The notes under the pieces were generated by a model that made no database searches, was not told where the DNA came from, and saw nothing but the letters and a program-made list of their open reading frames with translations. Positions 18,301 through 64,000 of a stretch of DNA of 64,000 nucleotides are shown here, piece after piece (position 1 is the first letter of the stretch; each line of letters begins with the position of its first letter). A program made the position numbers and the translations under genes. This DNA is from Bimastos eiseni (lineage: Eukaryota; Annelida; Clitellata; Crassiclitellata; Lumbricidae): NCBI GenBank assembly GCA_959347315.1, contig OY365806.1:31746818-31810817 (forward strand), in the 5' to 3' direction.

Positions 18301-21300
18301 GTGTGATTTGGAACAGAATGAGTTACATTAAGCCAGGGTACTTTGTACCAACAATGCATTTACCAGAAATATGTCAAAGAGATGAGGACATGACATGTAA
18401 TTCTGCTTATGTCACAATTGTACGTTTATAATTATATAAAATTTCTACCATTTATATTATTGGTCAGAAAGACAGTAGAATCAAAAGCGATGCCAAGGTT
18501 ATAAGCAGCATCTGTCAACTCAACAAACAAGTTGCCCAGTTTAAAAATTTAGGCCTTCCTAATTTCTTAAGTTGCTGTGGAGTACCCAGTAGTTGAAATT
18601 AAGTGTTTGATGGATTACAGAGTTTATTGATTGCCATCCAAGCGGCCAACGTCTGTGTGGATGAGTATCGAGACTGACTGACTATTCAGTTGAAATGTAG
18701 ATTTGGGGATCGCCAGCATAGAAATTATGTCTTTGTGAACAATTACTGAGCCGTGTTTATAGTTGCTTTTCGGAATCAATTGAAGTGCTGCTGTGTTACA
18801 TATTTTTCTAATGTTTTGTTGAAGGAGGAATGAGTACGTTTTCAGCGGAAACCAACCTAAACATCCTCCTCGTTTCCACCATTTCCAGTGACAGTGTACA
18901 ACTCATCACGATTGAAGTATGACCCACTAACCTTTGTTCTTATGAACCCTGTTCGTGATCATATGTAAACCTAAACACCATAATCATTACTTAAACTTAA
19001 TGTTATTGTAGACATTGTTTACATTGCATAAACATTGTAGTCATTATGTAAACAGTGTAATAATTACTGAAGAGGCTATTATCATGGTGTAAGCATTTTA
19101 ATTGCATAGATGTTGTGATCATTGCATAAAATTAATATCATCATGACATAAATGACTGACTCAATGGTTGTTTGAATTGTCTCATCAATACATGTATGTA
19201 ATATACTCTATGCCATTGTAGGTGTATGTGATGTGCTAGAAATGATTATTCTATTTTGTTATACTGTTATTTAGGCATTACTGCACATTTTTTAGTAGCA
19301 CCTCTTGAGAAAAATTCACAGAGTTGTTTCCAAACAGACAGTACAAGATCACATGACCTCTTAAATTTATGAATTTTTATTCTTTTGTTTTATTTTTTCT
19401 TTCAGACAAATGTCACATTTAAAATTACTCAACTACCCAAGGTCGAAAATTTTGTCCTGATTCCAAGGGTAACTGTTCCCTTCCCATATTGTTCTGGCCC
19501 ACCAAATGTATTCAGCCAACCACTGACATCCTCACAGGCACCAGACTTCTCGTGGACAGGTATGCTACCTTAGACAGGTAAAACAATCTGTTTAGTGTAG
19601 TAGCAATAGCACTTGAGAATTGTATGGATGGCACTTATTCCCTGCGCTTCAGACCATGACCAAGCAATGAGCAAGGCGCAAAGTCTTGGACGCAGGACTT
19701 GTGCATCTCAGGACTTTCCAGTTACTTCCCAGCTTACATTGGTGTCAAATTACATGATTACATACTTACATAATTACATACTTGGTAATAGAGGCGCCTG
19801 TGCACAAACTGCTGCCCAGAGATATTACACAGAGTTGTAACTACAACCACATGATCACTGATCGACCAAATAGCATGTTGCAATAAATCACAATGTTGCG
19901 CTGTTCTGGTATTGTCTAGTCTGTATGTTGTTGACATCTACTGGAGTGTACTTTTACTACAGCACCTGTTAAGTACCTCACAAGAGACCTGTTTAAACTA
20001 AATATGCATTAATAAATAAGAACAAGCAGTTAATCACTAAGCAAACAGTGCTTAGATAATTAGATGAGTCACCCATGTGAGCTCTTGCAGACATGTTGGC
20101 CCACAGTTTGGTGAGCCAACCCTTTTAATAATTTGCATGCCTTTGATGAATTGATAATACTAGTATAACTAATGATAAAATAGTTATAATAGTAAATCGA
20201 TGCACAATCACGCTCTATCAATCAATCAATGAAACTTGTTATAGCATCTTTTCAATAAATCTACCCAGAGGCCCTCCCAGTCCAACCTTGTCTTAGTAGA
20301 CAGATTTCAGAGTTGACGTGCTGGGCACAGAAGAGCTCCTGGTCAAGAATGACCCCAAGGTCATACACAGATATAGCAAAAGCAAAGAAAGGAAAGGCAG
20401 CAGAGAGTGCACCTTAGTCAATCTTTGTCAGTTGTTGCCAGGTCCCAAGCCAGATGGATTCGGTTTTGACAGGGTTGAATCGGAGCCGATTGCTCGAAAT
20501 CCAGGACTTTTGTGAGTCAATGGCTATTTGCACAATTTGAACAAGGGCAGTCGCATGAGAGGCAGGACCATGTCTATAGTCCTGTGTGTCATCAGCATAA
20601 GTCTGATTTAGGACCCCACGGGTGGGATGTTGTTTGGTGATGTTCAGTTATAAAAAAATAATATTTATAATTTTAAGTGCTTTTTATGGATTTGCCTCTA
20701 TTGCTCTTTATCCAGGTGCGAAGTGCACACCCCTTACTATGGATGGGGGTTGTGCAGATGAGAAGCAAATGTGCACTGATTCCGGACAATGTGCTTGCCT
20801 TACTGGACTATTTTGGCATGCAGACAGCAAACAATGCAGCGACAACATTCCTTCAGAGTCGCATAAACCAGGTTTGCAGACAATTCTCAGAAAATAACTC
20901 TGATGCCTATGTATCAGTGTGTGATGTATGCACGTGTATATTTATGCATTCATCTGGGTATTTGTTAGAAGATGCATATAATTCCTTTTAGGAATCTGGT
21001 GAGGGCCACTGACATACCCTAAGATCTACTTATTTACTCATTTACCTGGTCCACACTTAGTCTGCTGCTGTGCCTTAAATGTTGGCCATACTGCCATCGT
21101 GATTGAATAACTTGTCTTATTGTTCTTAATTTTTACGTTGACAGATGTCTGGATCATTGTTGCGGCAACAATATCTTCAGTCGTCGTAGTCGCTGGAATT
21201 ATCATAATGGCCGTCCATAAATACCGGCGCTACCGGGAACACTATGGTCAGCACTCGCTCCTGGTTAACAGAGAAAACGACACAGAGCTTGATGATCCAG

Positions 21301-21323
21301 ATCCACCAATGCTTCCAGCTTGA
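15303..21323 (+). CDS. Novel single-pass membrane protein, EB/EGF-like module, 7 exons
   Basis: Exons 15303-15366, 17309-17457, 17842-17998, 18846-18916, 19406-19559, 20716-20871 and 21145-21323 total 930 nt, 309 residues plus stop. All six junctions agree in phase, which is strong evidence for the model. Order: signal peptide (MNLQTVVIFFIVGTFL); ectodomain with paired cysteines and five N-glycosylation sequons (KNVTD, LNVSC, FNFTL, MNRT, TNVTF); a six-Cys module (KC, GGC, MC, QCAC, KQC) like an EB or EGF-like domain; a membrane helix (WIIVAATISSVVVVAGIII); then a tail with basic KYRRYR, a dileucine-like HSLLVN and acidic DDPDPP. Probably a type I cell-surface or endosomal receptor (inference). 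I do not recognise the family. Confidence 0.85.
15641..15979. mobile_element. Foldback-type element, inverted repeats of tandem 15-mers, 9-bp target duplication
   Basis: Flanked by CATCCACCA on both sides (15632-15640, 15980-15988). The left end carries four or five tandem versions of GGTAAAATGCGAACC; the right end has inverted copies (GTTCGCATTTTACC, TTTGCATTTTACC). The interior has two direct copies of GGCATCGTGAGGGTCGGTTA. It lies in intron 1 of the membrane-protein gene. Confidence 0.85.
16095..16397. mobile_element. MITE with 8-bp target duplication GAATGTAG
   Basis: Ends GGTAATCTTAGGTTTTA and its inverted copy, extending to about 30 bp (…AATTAATT), and flanked by GAATGTAG at 16087-16094 and 16398-16405. 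No coding sequence. The interior shares a segment (ATGCCTAAATGGAARCTGGA, inverted) with the foldback family near 43.8 kb and 62.2 kb. Confidence 0.9.
17309..17457 (+). CDS. Membrane-protein exon 2: Cys-rich ectodomain
   Basis: Acceptor tttgtttag, donor ACACCT|gtatgc. Contains ATDCQAW, LNVSCAV, PPCTG and FECNG: four cysteines and two sequons. Confidence 0.85.
17842..17998 (+). CDS. Membrane-protein exon 3
   Basis: Acceptor tattttgtag, donor GCCAG|gtgaaa, phase 0 to 1. Beta-rich sequence (LKFEVVADVPGYPFNFTLEVG) suggests an immunoglobulin- or jellyroll-like fold (inference). Confidence 0.85.
18846..18916 (+). CDS. Membrane-protein exon 4 (71 nt)
   Basis: Short exon, acceptor cgttttcag, donor ATTGAA|gtatga. 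Its phase 1 in / phase 0 out is what is needed to join exons 3 and 5; without it the frame breaks. Encodes ETNLNILLVSTISS..VQLITIE. Confidence 0.78.
19406..19559 (+). CDS. Membrane-protein exon 5
   Basis: Acceptor tttctttcag, donor GGACAG|gtatgc, phase 0 to 1. Contains TNVTFKITQLPKVENFVLIP and one cysteine (PYCSG). Confidence 0.85.
20280..20610 (-). mobile_element. LINE reverse-transcriptase relic (minus)
   Basis: Reverse-strand reading gives TYADDTQ, the RT catalytic YADD box, followed by IDSQKSWISSNRLRFNPVKT and ESIWLGTWQQL. These are the next landmarks of L2/CR1-type RTs. Lies antisense in intron 5 of the membrane-protein gene. Confidence 0.85.
20716..20871 (+). CDS. Membrane-protein exon 6: six-Cys EB/EGF-like module
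   Basis: Acceptor tttatccag, phase 1 both ends, so a symmetric exon typical of shuffled extracellular modules. Spacing C-x8-C-x6-C-x6-C-x-C-x13-C. Confidence 0.88.
21145..21323 (+). CDS. Membrane-protein exon 7: TM helix and cytoplasmic tail
   Basis: Acceptor gttgacag, phase 1. About 20 hydrophobic residues, then HKYRRYREHYG, HSLLVN and an acidic proline-rich end, stop TGA at 21321. Confidence 0.88.
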
Positions 21324-22888
21324 AACCAGTTCTGACCAGCTGAAAACTGATTCTGACCAGTTTAAATGGGTTCTGACGTCTTGAGTTTGGATCTGACCAG
21401 TTTTTACTGGCTTTGGCCTGTTTGAGGTGGTTGTAACAGGTTTAAACTGGTTGAAATGTGTTGATCTGCTCACTCATTGGAACCAGTTTTAGCTAGCAGA
21501 AATGGAACTGGCTCAGTCTGGTTGATACAAGTCAGCTGAATTGAACAAGTACAAAAGTTTGAAACCTATTTGAACTGGTTGGTATCTGGTTTTACAGGTT
21601 TAAATTTATTTTGACCCGTTTAAATCAGTTCTAACCTGCATTTACTCGCACAAAAACTGGTTTTATGATTCCATTTGACGAAGTTTTGCTTTTTTCTTGT
21701 GTGTGCTCTTATAACATAATTTTAACGTTGTTTTGCACAGTTTACAGAGACATGGGAAGGATTTCCTTTGTGTTGCTTCTTTTACAATTGTGCGAAATGC
21801 AGATTTGGCGATTAACTGCTTGATAGCCTCAGTGTTGTTGTAAATGATCTTTGATTTTTACACTGTGGGCGATGTCAATCTGCTGTTGTCCATCAACATA
21901 ACATCTTCTACTATATTGTTTTGTGTTAACTAAGTATTTGACGAAGTTCGATTGAAGACCTTGTATGAATGAATGGCTATTTTGTTTTGAATCAATTTTA
22001 TTTGAATAATAATTAATATCAATTGTAATGATTAACTCGTTTGCAATTTTAATATCACAGTGTGGTGAGAACAGTTGGTTAAATATAATTATTAGTGATT
22101 CTAATTATTACTAATTATAATTAATAGTATACTTGATATTCATTATGGTCACATCTCGTTCATTGGTGTGATGGCTCAGTGGGGTTCTGGAAGCTTTCTG
22201 ACTTCTGTATTATAGTTCTGTGTTTTTAATATATCATGTTTTCTGTGGGTACATAAATTTGAATAATTACCAGGTAATTTGCTTGATGTCGATAATGTCG
22301 TTAAATGAATGACAGTATCATAGAACTAATAAAAAAACCTGTCACGTACATTGGTTTGCATCATAATACAGTTAATGTGCTAATAATCACAGTACCTTAC
22401 ATGTTTTTCTTATTACAGTTAGCCATTGAATTTGATTAGTATAAATTGGATTTGATGAGACAATGTAAATAATTTTGTTGTTGTATGATTGGGTTTATGT
22501 GAATTTTTTTATCAAGAACTCATTAGTTACAGTTTGTTGCACATCGAATACTGTTGTCACCAACGATTAAGCAAAAAATGATAAAAAGAGGAGTGTTGTC
22601 ATTATAGGATTATTAAAAAGTTACATTTTTCAATTATTAGTCCAAGGCCTATTCTTAAACGTTATGTAAATGGCTGGTGTTAAAATTTTCATCGTTTGCT
22701 GGACTGTTTTGCTTTTTCAGCCTAAATCCAATGACTCAAACATGTTTTACAATAAGCATGTTAAGGCAAAAATGTTTTCCTTAACACCTTAACGATGTGT
22801 TGATTTAGTTTCCCAGTCGATTTTAGTACAGTCTCATAGTGATTTTATAATTTTGGTGAGTATATAAGGCCAATAATCATCATCTTCA
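21324..22888 (+). other. 3' UTR or flank with degenerate (CTGGTTTNAA) repeats
   Basis: 21325-21660 repeats variants of CTGACCAGTTTnAACTGGTT. AATAAA occurs near 22330 as a possible polyadenylation signal. No gene seen. Confidence 0.5.
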
Positions 22889-22891
22889 TAA

Positions 22892-23374
22892 GGGCCCATC
22901 CATATATTACGTATGCAAAAAAATTGGGTTTTTTGGACCCCTCTGTTGCACCGCGTACATTTCGTGGCCCTCTCCCCATACGTACAAACAGCTCCGCTAC
23001 CCCCCCCTCCATTGTAAAGGTTGAATAGCTAAAGACATCTAAAAGACACTGATTTTACCACAGGTTATTTAGTTTTGTTAAGCATCTAATTTAAATTTGG
23101 TAATTGTTATGAAGAGATAAAATATTAACAAGACTTGCATTTTGAAAATTTTTAGTGCTACATAAAATTAATTAAGCAGGAATATAGTCTGTGATTGGGT
23201 TTACAGTTAACATTACAGTTAACATTTTAATATTCCGTATTGTGGACGTCATAATTGAAGTTATGTTTGCGTACGTACATATCTTCGAGACCCCCTCCTC
23301 CTGCCCCACCGTACGCACCCATACGCGAAATTCGAAACCCCCTCTCGCTGCGTACGTAATATGTGGATGGTCCC
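22892..23374. mobile_element. Harbinger-like MITE, TAA target duplication
   Basis: Left end GGGCCCATCCATATATTACG and right end inverted GGGACCATCCACATATTACG, flanked by TAA at 22889-22891 and 23375-23377. TWA duplications are typical of PIF/Harbinger. 483 bp, non-coding. Confidence 0.8.
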
Positions 23375-23377
23375 TAA

Positions 23378-25320
23378 TCACAGTAATTGGAAATCTAAAT
23401 CATCTGGTCAGAGCAGTAGGCGTATATGTAGGTCTATTCCAAAGACGTTGGAGTCGTAGACTCATAAGATCTTTGTGTATATTATGGAAGCAAATTTAAA
23501 AACCTAGATTTGTAGGTTTTTAAAAACTAGCAAATCTCGAGAATCAAAACGCAGCAAATGCGACTAATCTGGCGGCTGTCTTTTTATTTAGCATCTGAAT
23601 AGCTCTGCAAGACGTTGACATATAATGCTTGCCTTCACAATATGATTTCGACATGATATTTATTTATTTTATTTGGAATGAAGAAAGCATCATGACAAAG
23701 ACTTTGCTTGATTCAATATATAATATATGCCTATTTAATGATCTTAACTAGTCTCATTTTAATGAATAGATCAATTGAACTAGTATAGCGCCCTTTCAAG
23801 ATATTTATTCAGAGGCGCTTCCGGTTGGCTAAAATTGCAATTTTCATCAATGAGTAGTATGGGCAGAAGGTGAAGTTCTTGGGGGTAGCCCATTCCGTGT
23901 GGTTGGATCTACCATGGCAAATATCCTTCACATACCGCTGCCAGTTTGAATGGGTGTTCCGCCATAGGGCCTATAAGGTGTCTGGTCACGAGTCGTGATA
24001 ACCCGAGATTTGTATATCTGAAATATTCAAATAGGCGACACGTACGCTAGACCTACCGATGTATCTAATTGGGCTAAAATGAAGCGAAACGCGTTCTTGT
24101 GCAAGACCTGCTTTTGTTGAAGAGCGCTGCAAATTTTCAGTTATAGGCCTATTGTTTTATAAATAATAATTAATCAAGTTAATATTATTCGATGATGTAA
24201 TCTCGAGTTAATATAGTCAATTAATTAATAGAAAATTTAAGAGACAGTGAACGGCGCTTCATTATGATCTCGTAAATGACATCGTGATATTTAGACTCTT
24301 TTCTTGAAATCCCTGTAATTTAAGACGAGATGTTCACCGGCGACATCTGTTTTGAGCGATAATAAGTTGAACCATACAAAGATGGAGCCACAATGATCGG
24401 TTTTCGAGTTTTAACGGCGTATTTTTGTTTTGGGTATAAGAAAATGAACGGTTTCGGAATAGTGTTACCCTGCCTGCCCTAAATTCTGTATGAGTGAGTA
24501 GACTCAAGTTTCTATGTGGAGTGCGATGAAATATTCACGACGTAGTCTGTGAGTTCCAATCCAGTCATAAGTTTTATTCTGTAGCGCGTTTTATTTCATG
24601 TTTAGCTGCAAACAACCACATATGATGCTTTTCTGAGAATGGTGGTGATATTTAGAAGCAAGAGCATCAAAAGGATTAAATTGTGGTTTTTCATTGTGAA
24701 GATTGAAACGTTTAAATGAGGGCTACTTTGCATAGCATAACAAAGAACGTACCTTGTGTTGACAATAAATTGAACAGTGTGAATTCAAGACGGCAGTGAT
24801 ATGCGGTTTTTATAGCATATTGAACGTACTTTAAGTTGGTTTGTTAATTTGTATTTGTTCCATGTTACCGAGTACCCATGATAAAAGGTAAAGGTTTCTG
24901 GGTATTGTTTTTATTCATTATTAGATGCTGAATCAGTAGCATGGATCTGGGTGTCACCTTGAGAATTCAAAAATGGGTATGATATTATATTTGGGGCCTA
25001 CATGCTGTTGTTACAAAGCTTTGCCCCAATATACCTCACAGCATAATTTGAAGCAGCAGCATTGAAACGTGCCTATTCCCAACATTCTAAGGTGATCCAT
25101 TTATTAAGAATTTACAAAAATCTGTAAAAACTCATTGGCAAAATAATCAACAATGCCATGTTTATTCAAATTATGGTAATGTCATACACAGTTACGAATA
25201 TCTAAGAACTTTTGTAGTGCAATTTCTGATTTCATGTCATACGCTTTTGCAAAGATACAAGACACTGTTTTAGCATATTTTATATATATATATATAAATA
25301 TATTTATATAAAGCTTGAAT
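23378..25320 (+). other. Intergenic, no gene seen
   Basis: AT-rich; no splice-bounded exon recognised. Any promoter or 5' UTR exons of APC may lie here or in 26450-27520, but nothing identifies them. Confidence 0.45.
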
Positions 25321-25324
25321 TAAT

Positions 25325-25560
25325 CTCTCACAATGGGGGGGGGGGTCAGCCACTCAGATCCTTCTTCTCCATTTGACTCTGTTGCGCGTGTCTTCATATT
25401 TCAATTTTAGAGTATTTTGGTCCTTTTGTATCATATCTTCCCATCTCCTCTGTCGTCCACGACTGCGTCATCCGTTGACATCAGCTTTCATAATTCTTTT
25501 AATGCAGCTTTTGTCCTCTCTTCTCATTACATGACCGTACCATCTCATTTATGTATAATT
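25325..25560 (-). mobile_element. LINE C-terminal fragment (minus)
   Basis: The minus strand reads MRWYGHVMRREDKSCIKRIM, KADVNG-stop-RSRGRQRRWEDMIQ and KYEDTRNRVKWRRRI. This is the WYGHVMRR / GR-RRW-D / DR--WRR tail after the RT domain of many non-LTR elements. One internal stop. Confidence 0.85.
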
Positions 25561-25562
25561 TG

Positions 25563-25603
<41 letters not shown>

Positions 25604-25639
25604 TTTTTAATATGTAGTGTTTGACATTAATTATAATTA

Positions 25640-26460
25640 TGAAGAACATGCAGTGCAGGTGGAGAATTGAGTGATTGGTTTGGATCGATGGCTGGTGCAA
25701 GATCATCAACAGCTTTCATTATATATCTGAGGAGAAAAATGGACTCGGTCAATGAGGATAGCAAGAGAGTAGCAGTACTAGGTGTAATGATTAATAACCA
25801 CGCATAATTTGCAGACGATGTTAACCTTCTGGGTGATGATCAGGCCAGTGTCCAAGAATGTGTGAACAGAGTAGATGATTCAGGAGAGGCAGCAGGATTA
25901 ATAATCAATATCATAAGCAAAGCGAAGCGAATTGCAAAGGTGACGGAAGCTGTGGCTTAATTTAAAATGATATGGAGAAGCAAAAACATAATCATAGAAC
26001 TAAAGTGAATATCATCTGATCAAGTGTGTTGAGTGTCTTGATGTATGAAAGTGAAATCTGAATGCTCAGAAGAGGATGGACTATTGTTGTTTGAGATTAA
26101 ATGCTGCTGGCTAATTCTAAGAATACGTTGGGAGCAGAAAACTCTGAAACAAAAAGCTCAGAAAGAGCATAGGCAACAAAAGGAGCATAGTACAATGCAT
26201 CATGGAGGGAAAACAAAGCCTGTATGGTCATATCTGCAGAATGGAAGACCAATGTCTGGTGAAGAATGTGGTATATGGGTCGATGGACGTAGAGATCTGA
26301 GTGACGACCATGCAGAGAACGGCTGGATGACATCAATGAATGGTCTAATGACAAAATTCATGTCCTGAGCAGGCAAGGGCAGAAACAAACGGAATGGACG
26401 CATATCGTCTACAGAATATTGAACACCTACAGGCATTGAGCCCATGGAACGATGGATAAA
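25640..26460 (+). mobile_element. Second LINE relic, RT to C terminus (plus)
   Basis: FADDVNLLGDD at 25808 is the RT catalytic box. Next come VNRVDDSGEAAGLIIN, then in other frames EIKCCWLILRIRWEQK and GRRDLSDDHAENGWMTSMNG. Order and motifs match RT palm, thumb and tail with many frameshifts. A (TA)n separates it from the opposing fragment at 25325. Confidence 0.8.
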
Positions 26461-27520
26461 TGGATGGATACAGTAGGATTGATTAACCCTTTGCCACTGA
26501 CCAAAGAACTGCTGGCATATTAATCTAACATGAAAATTGAATTATTCTGTTGAATAACAGTATGTTTCATTAGGCTGTTGGTACGAGCTCATCTACAGGG
26601 TGCGTGCAGCTACTTAATTTTGTCCACCTAATGAATATATGTAATTTATAAGAGCCTCTGTTATATTAGTTTTAATGTTATTTGAATAATGTCTCTCTGA
26701 TGCAAATTTTGTGGATGCCGAAAATTTTTCTTAAGAGTTACATTGCATTACATTTTGAGCAGTGGCTGTTGAGGCAGTTCTTGCATTCATGAGATTAAAT
26801 AGAGTAATATATAATCAGTATATAGCACACTGGCACTGAATAAAATATTGAGTCAAAACAGTGTGAGGGTTTAGTGCTTTTATTCAACATTTATGTTACA
26901 GATTATTTAGTTGGGTTAGAAGTCATGACCAATTCAGTGCAACTAATATTTAAATAGCTAGGTCACAATCAATATTTTGGATGTGTACACCTGCAACATT
27001 GAGGCATCAAGTAGTGAATGGATATGTGTCACTATTCATTAAGCTGTGCATATGCTGGAACAATCTGTCATCTGAAATAAGCGTAAGCCTAGTGTTGTCG
27101 ACCATTTGCAATTGGAATTCATAGCAAATGAACGGATCATCCTTTTTTTTAACATGTTGGGAATAGGCACATTTGATTGCATAATGGTATGAGGTATTTT
27201 GAGGCAAAGTTTCTTACTGTTTGCACATAAGCCCCAAATATAAACAATTAAACATAAACCAAAAAGTTTTTTTGACACGGTCATTGAAGCCTAGAGAGAC
27301 AGAGTGTATGTTTTCTGCCTACTTTAAATATGCTTACTTACGAGTATATAAGTTAGATACTGGTAATTATATGTTCAATGCTTTGTCAGATACTTAATTG
27401 GGGCTCTACTTACTGTCTGGGTTCATACATGCATGCACATTTTTATTTGCGAATTTCATGTGTTGCCTGTTCATTGACTGTGACTTGTCTTTGCTTGAAA
27501 GGTGTAAACCTACATAGGCA

Positions 27521-64000
<36,480 letters not shown>

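Overview
The window is animal nuclear DNA: intron-rich, repeat-dense, with AG/GT-bounded exons separated by kilobases of simple repeats, minisatellites and decayed transposons. The protein families (coronin, APC with armadillo repeats), many L2/CR1-like LINE remnants and foldback-type elements fit a marine invertebrate. A deuterostome such as an echinoderm or hemichordate is my best guess, by inference only; the foldback elements recall the TU elements of sea urchins.

Three protein-coding genes were assembled by eye from splice sites and reading phase, all on the + strand. (1) Positions 462-8182: the 3' part of a coronin gene, most like coronin-2. It has the end of the beta-propeller, an unusually long serine-rich linker and the C-terminal coiled coil; the 5' part lies left of the window. 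(2) Positions 15303-21323: a seven-exon gene whose phases all match, encoding about 309 residues with a signal peptide, a glycosylated ectodomain, a six-cysteine EB/EGF-like module, one membrane span and a short tail. I do not recognise the family. (3) Positions 27521-64000, continuing past the right edge: an APC (adenomatous polyposis coli) homologue. Its N-terminal coiled-coil exon lies at 27521; after about 31 kb of mostly transposon-filled intron come the pre-armadillo and first armadillo exons from 59041 on. The conserved second coiled-coil exons of APC were not found; a 200-N gap at 39531-39730 may be relevant.

Between genes: 9540-12130 is an extraordinary array of short perfect hairpins with diverged repeats; 12708-13790 holds direct and inverted repeats around a pyrimidine tract; 14110-14602 is a LINE reverse-transcriptase tail. 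DNA transposons with readable ends and target duplications are frequent: 15641-15979 (foldback, 9 bp), 16095-16397 (8 bp), 22892-23374 (TAA, Harbinger-like), 38712-39098 (hAT-like, 8 bp), 46241-47024 (hAT-like with a zinc finger, 8 bp), 56996-58980 (transposase relic, 8 bp) and 62033-62348 (foldback, 9 bp). A foldback family whose inverted repeats are made of a tandem 16-bp unit has five copies in the APC intron region. Two simple repeats are very long and uninterrupted: (TCTG) for 1.06 kb in a coronin intron and (GT) for 0.56 kb in the APC intron.
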